DNA of 40,176 bases from Gammaproteobacteria bacterium (GTDB lineage Bacteria; Pseudomonadota; Gammaproteobacteria; SZUA-140). The DNA lies in contig JALSIC010000100.1 of the NCBI GenBank assembly GCA_026981935.1, forward strand, positions 1 to 40,176. Direction: 5' to 3'. A program made the translations under genes and the position numbers. The notes below the pieces were generated by a model. That model made no database searches. It was not told the origin of the DNA and saw only the letters and a program-made list of their open reading frames with translations. Below are positions 1 to 10,316 of this stretch, piece by piece. The stretch's first letter is position 1. The number at the start of each line of letters is the position of its first letter.

Positions 1-223
1 GGCGCAGGATTCTCCCTTCGGTTGAAATGACAACGTTTTTGTCATTCCGGGCGCAGAGAGGAATCTTGGGCTGCCGGCACAGGATTCCTCCCTTCGGTCG
101 AAATGACAAGAGAGTGTGGTCGAAATGACAAGAAAGCATGGTGGCAAAGACATGGAAGTGTGGTGGGGATGACATTATCTCTGTCATTCCCTTAAGGCAT
201 TACGCCCTGCCCGTCACCCGGTT
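1..223. repeat. Cluster of GTCATT-type hairpin repeats
   Basis: No gene is visible here. The stretch carries several arms of a dyad: one arm reads like GTCATTCCGGGCGCAGAG then GGAATCTTG, the other like CAGGATTCCTCCCTTCGG then TCGAAATGAC, and the two are roughly complementary, so RNA from either strand could fold. More decayed arms (TCGAAATGACAAGA near 120, GTCATTCCCTTAAG near 183) follow. The same arms recur at 11079-11147 and 11450-11550. The block lies just downstream of the DUF1841 gene, so read-through transcripts from the rnf-nth side would end in it; a transcript-end role is possible but there is no clear T-run. Confidence 0.7.
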
Positions 224-664
224 TCAAACCAGCCGTCTCAAGCTCTCCATATAGACCGCCTCGTCGGGCAGTGCGCCGTCGCGTTGTGCCTGCCAGATCA
301 TCTCGGCGAGGCAGGCCATCATGCGGTGTTCCGCTTCGTGGGAGTCGCCGCAGCGGTCGCGCAGTGCCTGGTAAACGGCCCGGATGCCCGCGGGCCGGTC
401 AGCGGTCACCTGTTCCAGGAGCCCGAGATGCAGCCCCAGGTGGAGAAAGGGGTTGGTCTGGCCGCTTTCCGGCAGGTAATCCCGCTGGAGGACCGCTTCC
501 GCCCGGTCCGGGTCCGTGTCGAACAGCGCATGGTACTCGGGATGGCGGGCAATGAGTTCCGCCACCTGGTGTTCCAGCGGCTCCATGGGGCGGCGCTCCC
601 GGTACTTGCGCCAGGCGGTGAAATAGAACCGGCGCAGCTGGCCTCGGTCGTTGGAAAGCAGCAT
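224..664 (-). CDS. DUF1841 family protein
   Basis: A 146-residue soluble protein recognised as DUF1841, a small proteobacterial family of unknown function. The N-terminus (LSNDRGQLRRFYFTAWRKY), the PLEHQVAELIARHPEYHALF segment at about residues 29-48 and NPFLHLGLHLGLLEQV at about 72-87 are the family's typical features. No signal peptide, membrane segment or metal-binding motif is visible. It begins 48 bases after nth on the same strand, so it is probably the last gene of the rnf-nth transcription unit; that association is common in gammaproteobacteria. Length is normal for the family. No biochemical role can be assigned. Confidence 0.88.
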   Translation of the reverse strand: MLLSNDRGQLRRFYFTAWRKYRERRPMEPLEHQVAELIARHPEYHALFDTDPDRAEAVLQRDYLPESGQTNPFLHLGLHLGLLEQVTADRPAGIRAVYQALRDRCGDSHEAEHRMMACLAEMIWQAQRDGALPDEAVYMESLRRLV

Positions 665-712
665 GGGTTTTTTCCTGGATTCTGCAGAAGCGGCCCCAGG
701 CCGCGAAGGCCG

Positions 713-1351
713 TCATTCTCCGGTCGTCTTGTCCTTATATTCGCACAAATCCTCGATGATGCAACTGCCGCAACGGGGCTTGCGGGCCACGCAGGTGTAA
801 CGGCCATGGAGGATCAGCCAGTGGTGGGCGTCCTGGCGGAATTCCTCGGGTACCGCCTTGAGCAGCTTCTTTTCCACTTCGCGTACGGTTTTGCCGGGGG
901 CGAGCCCGGTGCGGTTGCAGACACGGAAGATGTGGGTGTCCACGGCGATGGTGGGCTGGCCGAAAGCGGTGTTGAGGATCACGTTGGCCGTCTTGCGGCC
1001 CACGCCGGGCAGCGCTTCCAGCGCGGCGCGGTCGGCAGGCACCTGGCCACGATGCTTTTCTACCAGGATCTCGCAGGTGCGGATGATGTTGCGCGCCTTG
1101 GTATTGTAGAGGCCGATGGTCTTGATGTGGCGCTTGAGGCCTTCCTCGCCCAGTTTCAGCATGGCCTTCGGCGTGGGCGCCACCTTGAACAGGCCGGCCG
1201 TGGCCTTGTTGACCCCCTTGTCCGTGGCCTGGGCGGAGAGCATGACCGCCACCAGAAGCTGGAAAGGGCTGCGGTAATGGAGTTCCGTGGTGGGGTTGGG
1301 GTTGGCGCGACGCAGACGTTCGAAGATCTCGCGGCGCTGGCGGGCATTCAT
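713..1351 (-). CDS. nth: Endonuclease III (DNA glycosylase/AP lyase)
   Basis: A 212-residue base-excision repair enzyme that removes oxidised pyrimidines and cuts the abasic strand. The helix-hairpin-helix LPGVGRKTA spans residues 114-122 and contains the catalytic lysine K120. The essential aspartate is D138 in VDTHIFRV. The 4Fe-4S cluster ligands are C187, C194, C197 and C203 in C-x6-C-x2-C-x5-C spacing, identical in number to the E. coli enzyme. It starts 18 bases after rnfE, repeating the rnf(rsx)ABCDGE-nth order of enterobacteria and many other gammaproteobacteria. The link is one of conserved gene order; no shared function is implied beyond both carrying Fe-S clusters. Confidence 0.98.
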   Translation of the reverse strand: MNARQRREIFERLRRANPNPTTELHYRSPFQLLVAVMLSAQATDKGVNKATAGLFKVAPTPKAMLKLGEEGLKRHIKTIGLYNTKARNIIRTCEILVEKHRGQVPADRAALEALPGVGRKTANVILNTAFGQPTIAVDTHIFRVCNRTGLAPGKTVREVEKKLLKAVPEEFRQDAHHWLILHGRYTCVARKPRCGSCIIEDLCEYKDKTTGE

Positions 1352-1369
1352 GCGGCGGGCGCCGGCCTG

Positions 1370-2074
1370 TCAGGCCGTGGTGGCCGGGGGCGCGGCGGCC
1401 TCGCTGCGCACGGCGATGGCCGGCTGCTGCCGGCGCTCGCGGCGTGCATCGATGACATTTTTCAGGGCAATGAGCAGCCCCAGTCCGATGAAGGCGCCCG
1501 GCGGCAGGATGGCCAGCAGGAAGCCGCGGTAGTCTTCGATGACGGTGATGGCAAACCCCCGGGCCGCTTCGCCGAACATGAGATGGGCGTTGGCCAGGAG
1601 GGTGCCCGAGCCCAGTACTTCCCGGATCGCGCCGAGGACGATGAGGACGGCGGCAAACCCCAGACCCATCATGAGGCCGTCGAAAAAGGCCGGGCCCACG
1701 GGATTCTTGGAGGCGAAGGATTCGGCCCGGGCGATGATGGCGCAATTGGTGACGATGAGGGGGATGAAGATGCCCAGGATCAGGTAGAGTTCGTGGAAAT
1801 AGGCATGCATGGCCAGTTCGATGACGGTGACGATGGAAGCGATCACCAGGACGAATACCGGGATGCGGATCTCCGGCCGCACGTAATGGCGGATGAGGGA
1901 TACCGTGGTGTTGGAGAGTACCAGGGTGAGCAGGGTGGCGAGCCCCAGCCCCAGGCCGTTGATCACCGAGTTGGTGACCGCGAGCAGCGGGCACAGGCCC
2001 AGGATCTGGACCAGGGCCGGGTTGTTTTTCCACAGACCCTCGCGGGCGATGCCTGCATAGCCGTCGTGCGTCAT
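1370..2074 (-). CDS. rnfE: Rnf complex subunit E
   Basis: A 234-residue polytopic inner-membrane subunit of the Rnf (Rsx) complex, which moves electrons between ferredoxin and NAD coupled to ion movement, or in the Rsx version reduces SoxR. The [19 protein letters not shown] segment at about residues 18-36 and the [11 protein letters not shown] half-helix near residue 105 are hallmarks of the RnfE/RnfA (NqrD/NqrE) family; the conserved cysteines in them are known to ligand an intramembrane Fe-S centre in this family. The start ATG overlaps the rnfG stop by 4 bases (ATGA), implying translational coupling. The C-terminal tail (about residues 210-234) is basic then Ala/Pro-rich and probably cytoplasmic. 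Confidence 0.97.
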   Translation of the reverse strand: MTHDGYAGIAREGLWKNNPALVQILGLCPLLAVTNSVINGLGLGLATLLTLVLSNTTVSLIRHYVRPEIRIPVFVLVIASIVTVIELAMHAYFHELYLILGIFIPLIVTNCAIIARAESFASKNPVGPAFFDGLMMGLGFAAVLIVLGAIREVLGSGTLLANAHLMFGEAARGFAITVIEDYRGFLLAILPPGAFIGLGLLIALKNVIDARRERRQQPAIAVRSEAAAPPATTA

Positions 2075-2715
2075 GAATGTCTGCGCCTTTTCTGGATGGC
2101 CGGCCGGGAGAAAATGGCCTCCTTGTGCCGGTCATAGTATTTTAGCCCGTTGTAGACCGCCTTGACCACCGCGCGGGGGGTGATGGTGGCGCCGGTGAAC
2201 TGGTCGAAGATCCCGCCGTCCTTCTCCACGCGCCAGCCCAGCTCGTCGGGGTTGTCCAGCGAGTAGCCACGGAAGCTGTTGATCCAGTCCGACTTGTCGG
2301 CATCAATGGCGTCTCCCAGGCCGGGCGTTTCCAGGTGCGATACCACCCGCACGCCCATGATGGTGCCCTCGTAACGCACGGCCACGAGCAGCTTGATGTT
2401 GCCGTTGTAGCCGTCGGGCGCCACGACCGTGAGGATGGCCGCCACCGGCCTGCCTTCCTTGCGTGCCCGGTAGATGGGCAGGGGTTTGCTGGAACCCAGC
2501 AGCGCCTTGTCCGTGACCTCGATGGCATCCTCGTAGAGCACGTTGTCGTAGGCTTGCGGCGGCACCAGGGCATTGAGCGTGCGCAGCAGGTAGTTGCGCT
2601 CGTTCTCGATGATGCGCTCCTTGGTGCCGTCGTGGGTGAGGGCCACCATGCCGGTGCCGACGACGGCGAACAGGCCCAGCAGCAGCGAGGTGGTCAGCAT
2701 GTGCCGCAGCAGCAT
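2071..2715 (-). CDS. rnfG: Rnf complex subunit G (covalent flavoprotein)
   Basis: A 214-residue subunit with a single N-terminal membrane anchor (about residues 6-26) and an FMN-binding domain facing the periplasm. The flavinylation motif is TGATIT at residues 174-179, within [14 protein letters not shown]; in this family FMN is attached through a phosphoester to the final threonine, here T179. The first motif residue is T where many family members have S. It sits 3 bases after rnfD and overlaps rnfE by 4 bases, so the subunits are probably made in order from one transcript. Length is normal for the family. Confidence 0.97.
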   Translation of the reverse strand: MLLRHMLTTSLLLGLFAVVGTGMVALTHDGTKERIIENERNYLLRTLNALVPPQAYDNVLYEDAIEVTDKALLGSSKPLPIYRARKEGRPVAAILTVVAPDGYNGNIKLLVAVRYEGTIMGVRVVSHLETPGLGDAIDADKSDWINSFRGYSLDNPDELGWRVEKDGGIFDQFTGATITPRAVVKAVYNGLKYYDRHKEAIFSRPAIQKRRRHS

Positions 2716-2718
2716 GGT

Positions 2719-3795
2719 CTAGTCCCTGTCGTGCCCGAAGACACGGGGTTTGAAGTAGTGGTCGATGAGGGGGACGGCCATGTTCATGAGCAGGACGGCG
2801 AAGGCGATGCTGTCGGGATAGCCGCCCCAGGCGCGGATGATGTAGGTGAGTATGCCGATGCCGGCGCCATAGATCAGGCGCCCCATGGGGCTGGACGCCG
2901 CCGTGACGGGATCGGTGGCGATGAAAAAGGCCCCCAGCATGGTGGCGCCGCTGAACAGGTGGAACAGGGGCGAGGCATAGCGGTCCGGCGCGATCAGATA
3001 GAACAGCAGGGCCATGATGGCCAGGGCGCCCAGCATGGCGAGGGGGATGTGCCAGGAGATGATGCGGCGATGAATCAGCCACAGGCCGCCGAGGAGAAAG
3101 CCGCCCGCGATCCACTCCCAGCCCTTGCCGCCGATGGCGCCGAAGATGGGGATCACGCTGAGCAGGCGGCTGGTGGCCTCGTCCAGTCCCAGTTGGGCGC
3201 GGATCTCGGCCACCGTGTTGCCCATGCCGAGGTTGGTCTTGAGGGTATCCAGCGGGGTGGCCTCGGTGAGGGCGTCGAAGGTGACGCCGGCGGGCAGCTG
3301 TCCGGTGAGGATGTAGCGCCCCGCCTCCAGGAAGCTCATGGGATAGACGCTGAAATCCAGCGGCGGAACCCAGCTCGTCATCTCCCGGGGGAAAGAGACC
3401 AGCAGCATCACGTAGCCCACCATGGCCGGGTTGAAGGGATTGTAGCCCAGGCCGCCGTAGAGATGCTTGGCGACCACGATGGCAAACGCGCTGCCGATGG
3501 CGGTCACCCACCACGGGGCGAGGGGCGGGATGGCGAAGGCCAGCAGGGCGGCGGTGACCAGGGCGCTGCCGTCGAGGAGATAGGGCCTGAGGGGTCTGCC
3601 GCGCAATGCCAGCATGACTGTTTCGGCGACCACCGCCACGGTCATGGCGATGAGCAGGTTGTAGACGATGCCCCAGCCGAAAAACCAGATATAGGCCGCG
3701 AGCCCCGGGATCATGGCGAGCAGGACCTGCAGCATCACCCGGGTCACCGAGACGGGGGCGTGCATGTGGGGCGAGGATGGCGGTGGCGCGATCAT
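2719..3795 (-). CDS. rnfD: Rnf complex subunit D (membrane flavoprotein)
   Basis: A 358-residue integral membrane subunit of the NqrB/RnfD family. GGLGYNPFNPAMVGYVMLLVSFP at about residues 114-136 and SGATMLGAFFIATDPVTA at about 282-299 are conserved family blocks. The likely covalent FMN site is the DALTEATPL segment near residues 174-182, with T180 in the place of the flavinylated threonine; this is an alignment by eye. It begins 95 bases after rnfC, the only sizeable gap inside the operon; no gene or convincing terminator is visible in that gap (3796-3890). At least eight hydrophobic segments are visible. Confidence 0.97.
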   Translation of the reverse strand: MIAPPPSSPHMHAPVSVTRVMLQVLLAMIPGLAAYIWFFGWGIVYNLLIAMTVAVVAETVMLALRGRPLRPYLLDGSALVTAALLAFAIPPLAPWWVTAIGSAFAIVVAKHLYGGLGYNPFNPAMVGYVMLLVSFPREMTSWVPPLDFSVYPMSFLEAGRYILTGQLPAGVTFDALTEATPLDTLKTNLGMGNTVAEIRAQLGLDEATSRLLSVIPIFGAIGGKGWEWIAGGFLLGGLWLIHRRIISWHIPLAMLGALAIMALLFYLIAPDRYASPLFHLFSGATMLGAFFIATDPVTAASSPMGRLIYGAGIGILTYIIRAWGGYPDSIAFAVLLMNMAVPLIDHYFKPRVFGHDRD

Positions 3796-3890
3796 GCGAT
3801 GGATTGCCTGGGGTCTGTTGCCTGAGGTTGTTGCCCGAGATTGTCGTTCTGGTGTGGTTGCCTGCGTTTTTCGTTTATTGGGTGTCGTGG

Positions 3891-5582
3891 CTATTCGTCT
3901 TTGCCCTGTGGTGCGTCTTCTGTCATGCCGGCGGGCGCGCCGCTTTTTTCATTGCCGCCTTCACCGCCGGCATTGCGCGCCGCCGGTGAGGGGCGCTCAC
4001 GTCCCCTGGCCGTCTGCTGTGCCTTGCGGCGCTGGGTCTCGGCGGCCTTCATGGCCGCCCGGCGCCGCGCCTGGGTGCGGGCGATGGCCTCCTGGATCTC
4101 GGCCTGTTTCTCGCGGCGGGCCGTATCCGCCTGCAGGGCGGCCTTCTTGCGATTGCGCCGGGCTTCGCGCTCCGCCTTTTCCCGCGCCAGGCGCTCGAGA
4201 CGGAATTCGTGGCGTCGCCGGGCGATGTCGGCCTTTTCCTTTTCCCGCTCCCGTGTCCAGATGTCGCCCTTGGCATAGCGGAAATACTGGACCAGCGGGA
4301 TGTTACTGGGACAGACATAGGAACAGCAACCGCATTCGATGCAATCGAAGAGGTGGTATTCCTGGACGCGGTCCAGGTCCTTGGCCTTGCTGTACCAGTA
4401 GAGCTGCTGGGGCAGCAGGTTGACGGGGCAGACGTCGGCACAGGCGCCGCAGCGGATGCAGGGCATCACGGGACGGGGCGGCGGCAGCTCGGCGGCGGTG
4501 AGGGCCAGCACGCAGTTGGTGGTCTTGATCACGGGCAGATCGAAGCGGTGCAGGGCGAATCCCATCATGGGACCGCCCATGACGAGGCGTTCGATGGCCC
4601 CGCTGTCGCCCGCGCACTGGTGGATGAGTTCTTCCATGGGGGTGCCCAGCAGGACCTCCAGATTACCCGGCCGGCCGATGGCGCCGCCGGTGACCGTCAC
4701 CAGGCGCGAGATGAGCGGTTCGCCCCGGTCGATGGCGCGGTGCACGGCGGCGGCGGTACCCACGTTGGTGCAGACCACGCCGATGTGCAGGGCCAGGCCG
4801 TCGCTGGGGACTTCCTTGCCGGTGAGCACCTTGATGAGCTGTTTCTCGCTGCCGGCGGGATAGAGGGTGGGTACCTGGACCACCGTCACGTCTTCCAGAT
4901 GCGCGGTGGCACGGCACATGGCGTCATAGGCTTCGGGCTTGTTGTCCTCGATGGCCACCAGGCATTGCCGCGCCTGCAGGGCGTGACGCACGATCCCGAT
5001 GCCCGCCGCGATTTCCCCGGCCCGTTCGCGCATCAGCATGTCGTCGCAGGTGATGTAGGGCTCGCATTCCACGCCGTTGAGAATGAGCGTGTCGAGGGCC
5101 TTGCGGTGGCCGGGATTGAGCTTGATGTAGGTGGGGAAACCGGCACCGCCCAGGCCCACGATGCCTGCCTCGCGGATGACGTTGCGCAGCTCGCTGGGCG
5201 ACAGGGACTGGTAGTCCGCCACCGGGGCATGATCGATCCAGCGGTCCTCGCCGTCGGCCTCGATGACGATGCAGGGTGCGCTCAGCCCCGAGGGATGGGG
5301 CACGGGGTATTCGCCGATGTCCACCACCGTGCCGGAGGTGGGGGCATGGACGGGGGCGCTGACATAGCCCTGGGGGCGGGCGATGAGCTGTCCCTTGAGG
5401 ACCTGCTGGCCCCGCTTCACCAGGGGCTCGGCCGGCTCGCCGATGTGCTGGTGCAGGGGCAGGGTGAGGCGTGCGGGCAGGGCGGCCGGGCGCACCGGCA
5501 GGGTGGTGGAGACCTGCTTGTGCTGGGGCGGGTGGACGCCGCCGCGAAAGCGCCACAGGCGGCGCGCGCCGGCATTGCTCAC
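3891..5582 (-). CDS. rnfC: Rnf complex subunit C (NADH/Fe-S subunit)
   Basis: A 563-residue soluble subunit that binds NADH and FMN and carries two 4Fe-4S clusters. The start chosen is the GTG at 5580-5582, which overlaps the rnfB stop as GTGA and gives the typical N-terminus ending [14 protein letters not shown]. An in-frame start further upstream would lie inside rnfB and is unlikely. The SLBB and flavin region ([24 protein letters not shown]) precedes two ferredoxin motifs, [12 protein letters not shown] and [12 protein letters not shown]. After about residue 440 comes a long Lys/Arg/Glu/Ala-rich tail that looks like a charged helix and coiled coil; such tails vary in length in gammaproteobacterial RnfC. 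Confidence 0.96.
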   Translation of the reverse strand: MSNAGARRLWRFRGGVHPPQHKQVSTTLPVRPAALPARLTLPLHQHIGEPAEPLVKRGQQVLKGQLIARPQGYVSAPVHAPTSGTVVDIGEYPVPHPSGLSAPCIVIEADGEDRWIDHAPVADYQSLSPSELRNVIREAGIVGLGGAGFPTYIKLNPGHRKALDTLILNGVECEPYITCDDMLMRERAGEIAAGIGIVRHALQARQCLVAIEDNKPEAYDAMCRATAHLEDVTVVQVPTLYPAGSEKQLIKVLTGKEVPSDGLALHIGVVCTNVGTAAAVHRAIDRGEPLISRLVTVTGGAIGRPGNLEVLLGTPMEELIHQCAGDSGAIERLVMGGPMMGFALHRFDLPVIKTTNCVLALTAAELPPPRPVMPCIRCGACADVCPVNLLPQQLYWYSKAKDLDRVQEYHLFDCIECGCCSYVCPSNIPLVQYFRYAKGDIWTREREKEKADIARRRHEFRLERLAREKAEREARRNRKKAALQADTARREKQAEIQEAIARTQARRRAAMKAAETQRRKAQQTARGRERPSPAARNAGGEGGNEKSGAPAGMTEDAPQGKDE

Positions 5583-6148
5583 GAAGCCTTCTCCAGCACG
5601 GCCGGCTTCGGTGCGGCCTCCTCGGGGTAGGGCCATTTCCAGGTGAGGATGTCCTGGCCCAGGGGAACCATGTCGATGCAGTCCACGGGGCAGGGGGGCA
5701 GGCACAGCTCACAGCCCGTGCACTCGCTCTCGATGACGGTGTGCATGTGCTTCGCGGCGCCGAGGATGGCGTCCACGGGGCAGGCCTGGATGCACAGGGT
5801 GCAGCCGATGCAGCGTTGTTCGTCGATGACGGCCACCATCTTGGGTTTGACGGTGCCGTTCTCCGGGTTGAGGGGTTTGGGATCCCGGTCCAGCAGGTCC
5901 GCCAGGGCGATGATGGTGGTCTCCCCCCCCGGGGGACACTGGTTGATGTCCGCCTCGCCCTTGGCGATGGCCTCGGCATAGGGGCGGCAGCCCGGATAGC
6001 TGCATTGCCCGCATTGCGTCTGGGGCAGGAGGGCGTCGATCTTGTCCACCAGGGGGTCGCCCTCCACCTTGAAGCGGATCGCGGCGAAACCCAGCATGAG
6101 GCCGAAGACCACGGCCAGCAGGGTGAGTGCAATGATGGCGGCCATCAT
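5579..6148 (-). CDS. rnfB: Rnf complex subunit B (ferredoxin-like)
   Basis: A 189-residue Fe-S subunit that takes electrons from or gives them to ferredoxin. Residues 1-25 form one hydrophobic anchor. The [16 protein letters not shown] block with a downstream CPPGG cysteine is the 4Fe-4S cluster region of the RnfB N-terminal domain. Two bacterial ferredoxin motifs follow, [12 protein letters not shown] and [12 protein letters not shown]. It starts 6 bases after rnfA and overlaps rnfC by 4 bases. The length (189) is close to the short E. coli form, without the extra clusters of clostridial RnfB. Confidence 0.97.
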   Translation of the reverse strand: MMAAIIALTLLAVVFGLMLGFAAIRFKVEGDPLVDKIDALLPQTQCGQCSYPGCRPYAEAIAKGEADINQCPPGGETTIIALADLLDRDPKPLNPENGTVKPKMVAVIDEQRCIGCTLCIQACPVDAILGAAKHMHTVIESECTGCELCLPPCPVDCIDMVPLGQDILTWKWPYPEEAAPKPAVLEKAS

Positions 6149-6154
6149 GATGCT

Positions 6155-6736
6155 TCAGCCCTTGACCAGTCCCGAGAATCCCATGAAGGCCAGCGACATG
6201 AGCCCGGCGGTCACGAGCCCGATGGCCGGCCCGCGGAAGGCCACCGGCACGTCGGCCGCGGCGATGCGCTCCCGGATGGCGGCGAAGAGGATCAGCACCA
6301 GGGAGAAACCCACCGCGGCGCCGAAGCCGTAGAGGGCGGCGTGGAGGAAGCCGTTGTCCTGCTGCACGATGAGCAGCGCCACGCCCAGGACGGCACAATT
6401 GGTGGTGATAAGCGGCAGGAAAATGCCCAGTACCTGGTAGAGCAGGGGGCTGGTCTTGTGGATGACCATTTCCGTGAACTGCACGACGGCGGCGATCACC
6501 AGGATGAAGGTGATGGTGCGCAGGTATTCCAGCCCCAGCGGCGCGAGGAGATAGGTGTTGGCGAGATAGCTGCACACCGAGGACAGGGTGAGGACGAAGG
6601 TGGTGGCAAGCGCCATGCCCGTGGCCGTTTCCAGCTTGCGGGAGACGCCCATGAAGGGGCACAGGCCCAGAAACTTGGTCAGGACGAAGTTGTTGACCAG
6701 GACCGTGCTGACGAGCACCAGGAGATATTCAGTCAT
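6155..6736 (-). CDS. rnfA: Rnf complex subunit A
   Basis: A 193-residue polytopic membrane protein, first gene of the rnfABCDGE operon. The N-terminus [19 protein letters not shown] followed by [12 protein letters not shown], and [15 protein letters not shown] near residue 98, are highly conserved RnfA features; the cysteines in the two half-helices match those that hold the intramembrane cluster in the RnfA/RnfE pair. Six hydrophobic segments are visible. The 121 bases upstream (6737-6857) are AT-rich compared with surrounding genes and presumably hold the operon promoter, but no single -35/-10 pair stands out. Confidence 0.97.
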   Translation of the reverse strand: MTEYLLVLVSTVLVNNFVLTKFLGLCPFMGVSRKLETATGMALATTFVLTLSSVCSYLANTYLLAPLGLEYLRTITFILVIAAVVQFTEMVIHKTSPLLYQVLGIFLPLITTNCAVLGVALLIVQQDNGFLHAALYGFGAAVGFSLVLILFAAIRERIAAADVPVAFRGPAIGLVTAGLMSLAFMGFSGLVKG

Positions 6737-6857
6737 TCCGTACGGCTTGAGTGGTTTAAGCTAATGTTTCAATTGGTAAATTTATCGCGTTGCCGGGGAA
6801 AAAGATAATAATTTATTCAGTGCTCGATATAATGGCGGGTTATATTTCCAGCATGGT

Positions 6858-8960
6858 TCATTTCACCCGCATGCCGGCCTGGGCGCCCTCGTCGGGCTGG
6901 ATCAGCCACAGGTCCTTGCCGCCCGGTCCCGCTGCCAGGACCATGCCCTCGGAGACGCCGAAACGCATCTTGCGCGGCGCGAGATTGGCCACCATCACGG
7001 TGTAACGACCCACCAGTTCCTCGGGTTTATATTTGGACTTGATTCCGGCGAAAACATTCCGTGTCTCGCCGCCCAGGTCCAGGGTCAGGCGCAGTAGCTT
7101 GTCGGCGCCGGGTACGTCTTCTGCCTTGACGATGCGGGCCACCCGCAGGTCGATCCTGGCGAAGTCGTCGATGGTGATGGTCTCCACAGCGGTTTCCTCT
7201 TTTTCCAGTGCGTCCGTGCGCGGCTGCTGGGCCTGTCCGCGGCGCGTGCGGCTGCGTTCATCGCGCTTGTCGCCCAGGTCGTCACGGCTTGCCGCCAGCA
7301 TGGCCTCAATCTGCGCGGGCTCGATACGCCGGGCGAGATGGCGGTAGGGCCGGATGGGGTGGTTCTCCAGCCGGGTTCGGGCGTCGTGCCAGGTGAGGGC
7401 GGGGATGCCGAGGAATTCTTCCACCCGGGCCGCGGTGGCCGGCAGGATGGGCTTCAGATACAGCGTCAGGAGGCGGAAGAGGTTCAGCGCCGCGGTGCAC
7501 ACGCCGTGGGCCCGGGCCTTGCGCGCCGGATCCTTGAGCATGCGCCAGGGCTCATGCGCGTTGATGTAGGCGTTGGCCTGGTCCGCCAGTTCCATGATGC
7601 GGCGTACCGCCTCGCTGTAGCGGCGGGCTTCGAAGAGGTCGCGGATCTCGCCGGCCGGTGCCTGCAAGGCCCGGACGATGGCGTGATCGTCTTCATGGGA
7701 GAGGTTGCCCAGTTTTCCCTCGAAGGCCTTGTGGATGAATCCGGCGCAGCGGCTGGCGATGTTGAGGTACTTGCCGATGAGGTCGCTGTTGACCCGCGCC
7801 GCGAAGTCTTCCAGGTTGAGGTCGATGTCCTCGATGCGGTCATTGAGCTTCGCGGCGAAGTAATAGCGCAGGAACTCGGGCGGCAGATGAGCCAGGTAGG
7901 TGCGGGCGGTGATGAAGGTGCCGCGGGACTTGGACATCTTCTGGCCGTTGACGGTGAGAAAGCCGTGCACGAAGATGCGGCTCGGCGTGCGATAACCCGC
8001 GAAATGGAGTATCGCCGGCCAGAACAGGGCATGGAAGTAGAGGATGTCCTTGCCGATGAAGTGGTAGAGTTCCGTGGCGCTGCCTGCTTTCCAGAAGGCA
8101 TCGAAGTCCAGGCCCTCGTGCTTGCAGAGGTCGAGAAAACTGGCCATGTAACCCACCGGCGCATCCAGCCAGACATAGAGGTACTTGCCCGGCGCGCCCG
8201 GGATCTCAAAGCCGAAATAGGGCGCGTCGCGGGAGATGTCCCAGTCCTTGAGTCCGGCGGCGAACCATTCCTCCATCTTGTTCAGCGCCTCGGGTTGCAG
8301 CGGGGACTCGCCGCGCCAGCCGCGGCGTATCCAGTCCGCCAGCAGTTCCCGGCAGCGGCTGAGGCGGAAGAAGTGATGTTCCGAGGCGCGTTTCACCGGC
8401 GTCGCACCGGAGATCACCGAGATGGGATTGATGAGTTCGGTGGGGCTGTAAGTGGCCCCGCAGGCCTCGCAGGCGTCGCCGTACTGATCGGGGGCATGGC
8501 AGCGGGGGCACTCCCCCTTGATGTAGCGGTCGGGCAGAAACATGTCCCTGACCGGGTCGTAGAGCTGCTCGATGGTGCGGATCTCGATCATGCCCGCCGC
8601 TTTCAGACGCAGGTAGATGCCCTGGGCCAGTTCCCGGTTTTCCTCGGAATTGGTGGAATAATAGTTGTCGAAGGCGATATGGAAATCACCGAAATCGCGC
8701 TGGTGTTCCGCGTGCATGCGCTCGATGAGCGCCTCCGGCGTGATGCCCTCCTGCTCTGCGCGCAACATCACCGGGGTGCCGTGGGTGTCGTCGGCGCAGA
8801 CGTAATAGCATTCATGGCCGCACAGCTTCTGGAAGCGCACCCAGATGTCGGTCTGGATGTACTCCACCAGGTGGCCGATGTGAATGGCGCCGTTGGCGTA
8901 GGGCAGGGCGCTGGTCACCAGGATCCGTCGTCGTTCCCGTCGTCGTTCGTGGTCAGTCAT
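6858..8960 (-). CDS. metG: Methionyl-tRNA synthetase
   Basis: A 700-residue class I aminoacyl-tRNA synthetase that charges tRNA-Met. The HIGH motif is at residues 27-30 ([11 protein letters not shown]). Zinc-knuckle cysteines lie at 151, 154, 164 and 167. KMSKS is at 341-345 within [11 protein letters not shown]. The anticodon-binding helical domain follows, then a charged low-complexity linker (near residues 565-590). The C-terminal tRNA-binding (EMAP-II/Trbp111-like) domain runs from about [15 protein letters not shown] to the end; this dimerising domain is typical of the long bacterial form. The ATG has an AAGGA directly upstream. It diverges from apbC, a common gammaproteobacterial arrangement. 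Confidence 0.98.
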   Translation of the reverse strand: MTDHERRRERRRILVTSALPYANGAIHIGHLVEYIQTDIWVRFQKLCGHECYYVCADDTHGTPVMLRAEQEGITPEALIERMHAEHQRDFGDFHIAFDNYYSTNSEENRELAQGIYLRLKAAGMIEIRTIEQLYDPVRDMFLPDRYIKGECPRCHAPDQYGDACEACGATYSPTELINPISVISGATPVKRASEHHFFRLSRCRELLADWIRRGWRGESPLQPEALNKMEEWFAAGLKDWDISRDAPYFGFEIPGAPGKYLYVWLDAPVGYMASFLDLCKHEGLDFDAFWKAGSATELYHFIGKDILYFHALFWPAILHFAGYRTPSRIFVHGFLTVNGQKMSKSRGTFITARTYLAHLPPEFLRYYFAAKLNDRIEDIDLNLEDFAARVNSDLIGKYLNIASRCAGFIHKAFEGKLGNLSHEDDHAIVRALQAPAGEIRDLFEARRYSEAVRRIMELADQANAYINAHEPWRMLKDPARKARAHGVCTAALNLFRLLTLYLKPILPATAARVEEFLGIPALTWHDARTRLENHPIRPYRHLARRIEPAQIEAMLAASRDDLGDKRDERSRTRRGQAQQPRTDALEKEETAVETITIDDFARIDLRVARIVKAEDVPGADKLLRLTLDLGGETRNVFAGIKSKYKPEELVGRYTVMVANLAPRKMRFGVSEGMVLAAGPGGKDLWLIQPDEGAQAGMRVK

Positions 8961-9107
8961 GTCCTTAGTTTCCTTCGGGGCTCCCTTCAGGGGTGAAAGC
9001 AGGCATGCTCGCGCCGTGATGGAAAATCACCCGCTAAATCCACCTATTATAACCCAAGCCTTGGGGCCTTGCTGTTAGACATTCTCCGTTCAACAGCAGG
9101 GGTGGTT

Positions 9108-9137
9108 TTGTTTTCGCTCGGCGGCGTGGTGTAAGAT
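9108..9137 (+). promoter_or_regulatory. Candidate sigma-70 promoter of apbC-dcd
   Basis: TTGTTT at 9108-9113 and TAAGAT at 9132-9137 are separated by 18 bases in the metG/apbC divergent gap, about 60 bases before the apbC start. Both hexamers are moderate matches, so this is a plausible but unproven promoter. Confidence 0.35.
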
Positions 9138-9197
9138 GCGGGATTCCCCATGATGGTCCGGCAAGATGGCCGGAAATGAAGAGCAGAGAACTGAGTG

Positions 9198-10289
9198 ATG
9201 AGCGAAGTGGACACGTCCGATATCGAGGCCGCGCTGCGGCAATACCGGGATCCTTATCTGGAAGACGACCTGCTCGGGGCAGGGGCGGTGCGCGATATCG
9301 AGATCGCGGATGCCGGGGTGCGTATTGCGCTGGTGCTGGGGTTTCCCGCAAAAGGCCATGCGTCTGAGCTGGTGGAGGCGGTCCGCGCGGCGGTGGCGCC
9401 GGTGGCCGGCGGCCGCGAGGTGCGCGTCGAGGTGACCTGGGAGATCATCAGCCACGCGGTGCAGAAGGGCGTCAAGCCCCTGGCCAACATCAAGAACATC
9501 ATCGCCGTGGCCTCGGGCAAGGGGGGCGTGGGCAAGTCCACCACGGCAGTGAACCTGGCGCTTGCCCTCGCCGCGGAAGGGGCGCAGGTGGGATTGCTGG
9601 ATGCCGACATCTACGGTCCCAGCCAGCCGCGCATGCTGGGTTGCCGCGAGCGTCCCAAGTCCCGCGACGGCCGCTCCATGGAGCCCATCGTGGCCCATGG
9701 CCTGCAGACCATGTCTATCGGCTACCTGGTGGACGAGGAGACGCCCATGATCTGGCGCGGCCCCATGGTGACCTCGGCGCTGGAGCAGCTGTTGCGGGAT
9801 ACGCGCTGGCAGCCCATGGATTACCTGGTGATCGACCTGCCGCCGGGCACGGGAGACACCCAGCTCACCCTGGCACAGAAGATTCCCGTGAGCGGCGCGG
9901 TGATCGTCACCACGCCCCAGGACATCGCCCTGCTGGACGCGCGCAAGGCCTACCGCATGTTCGAGAAGGTCTCGGTGCCCGTGCTGGGGGTGATCGAGAA
10001 CATGAGCACGCACGTGTGCAGCCGCTGCGGCCACGAGGAGCCCATCTTCGGCAGCGGCGGGGGGCAGCGCATGGCCGAGGAATACGGCATTCCCCTCCTG
10101 GGCGCCCTGCCCCTGGAGCTGCGTATCCGCGTCGATGCCGACAGCGGCCGGCCCAGCGTGATCGCCGAGCCCGAGGGGCGCATTGCCCTCGCCTACCGGG
10201 AGATCGCCCGGCGCGCCGCGGCCCGCCTGTCGCGCCAGGCCAAGGACTACAGTGCCCGTTTTCCCGACATCGTCATCGAGAACGACTGA
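9198..10289 (+). CDS. apbC: Iron-sulfur cluster carrier ApbC/Mrp
   Basis: A 363-residue P-loop NTPase that holds and transfers 4Fe-4S clusters to apoproteins. Residues 1-90 form the MIP18/DUF59-type N-terminal domain. The deviant Walker A SGKGGVGKS is at about 107-115. The DxD-like segment LLDADIYGPSQP and VIDLPPGTGD are the switch regions. The cluster-binding CxxC is C274-x-x-C277 in HVCSRCGHE. The ATG at 9198 is preferred over the GTG one codon earlier. dcd follows after 27 bases on the same strand, the usual gammaproteobacterial neighbourhood. Length and motifs are normal. Confidence 0.96.
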   Translation: MSEVDTSDIEAALRQYRDPYLEDDLLGAGAVRDIEIADAGVRIALVLGFPAKGHASELVEAVRAAVAPVAGGREVRVEVTWEIISHAVQKGVKPLANIKNIIAVASGKGGVGKSTTAVNLALALAAEGAQVGLLDADIYGPSQPRMLGCRERPKSRDGRSMEPIVAHGLQTMSIGYLVDEETPMIWRGPMVTSALEQLLRDTRWQPMDYLVIDLPPGTGDTQLTLAQKIPVSGAVIVTTPQDIALLDARKAYRMFEKVSVPVLGVIENMSTHVCSRCGHEEPIFGSGGGQRMAEEYGIPLLGALPLELRIRVDADSGRPSVIAEPEGRIALAYREIARRAAARLSRQAKDYSARFPDIVIEND

Positions 10290-10316
10290 GGCGGCCGGCG
10301 CGAAAGGGGGCACAGC

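Noticed and set aside
284-2137. Long open plus-strand frame opposite nth and rnfE
   Set aside because: It is the antisense of well-recognised genes in GC-rich DNA, has no ribosome site and a protein composition typical of shadow frames.
5583-5705. Upstream extension of rnfC
   Set aside because: The extra 41 residues lie wholly inside rnfB and are not like RnfC; the GTGA overlap start is far better.
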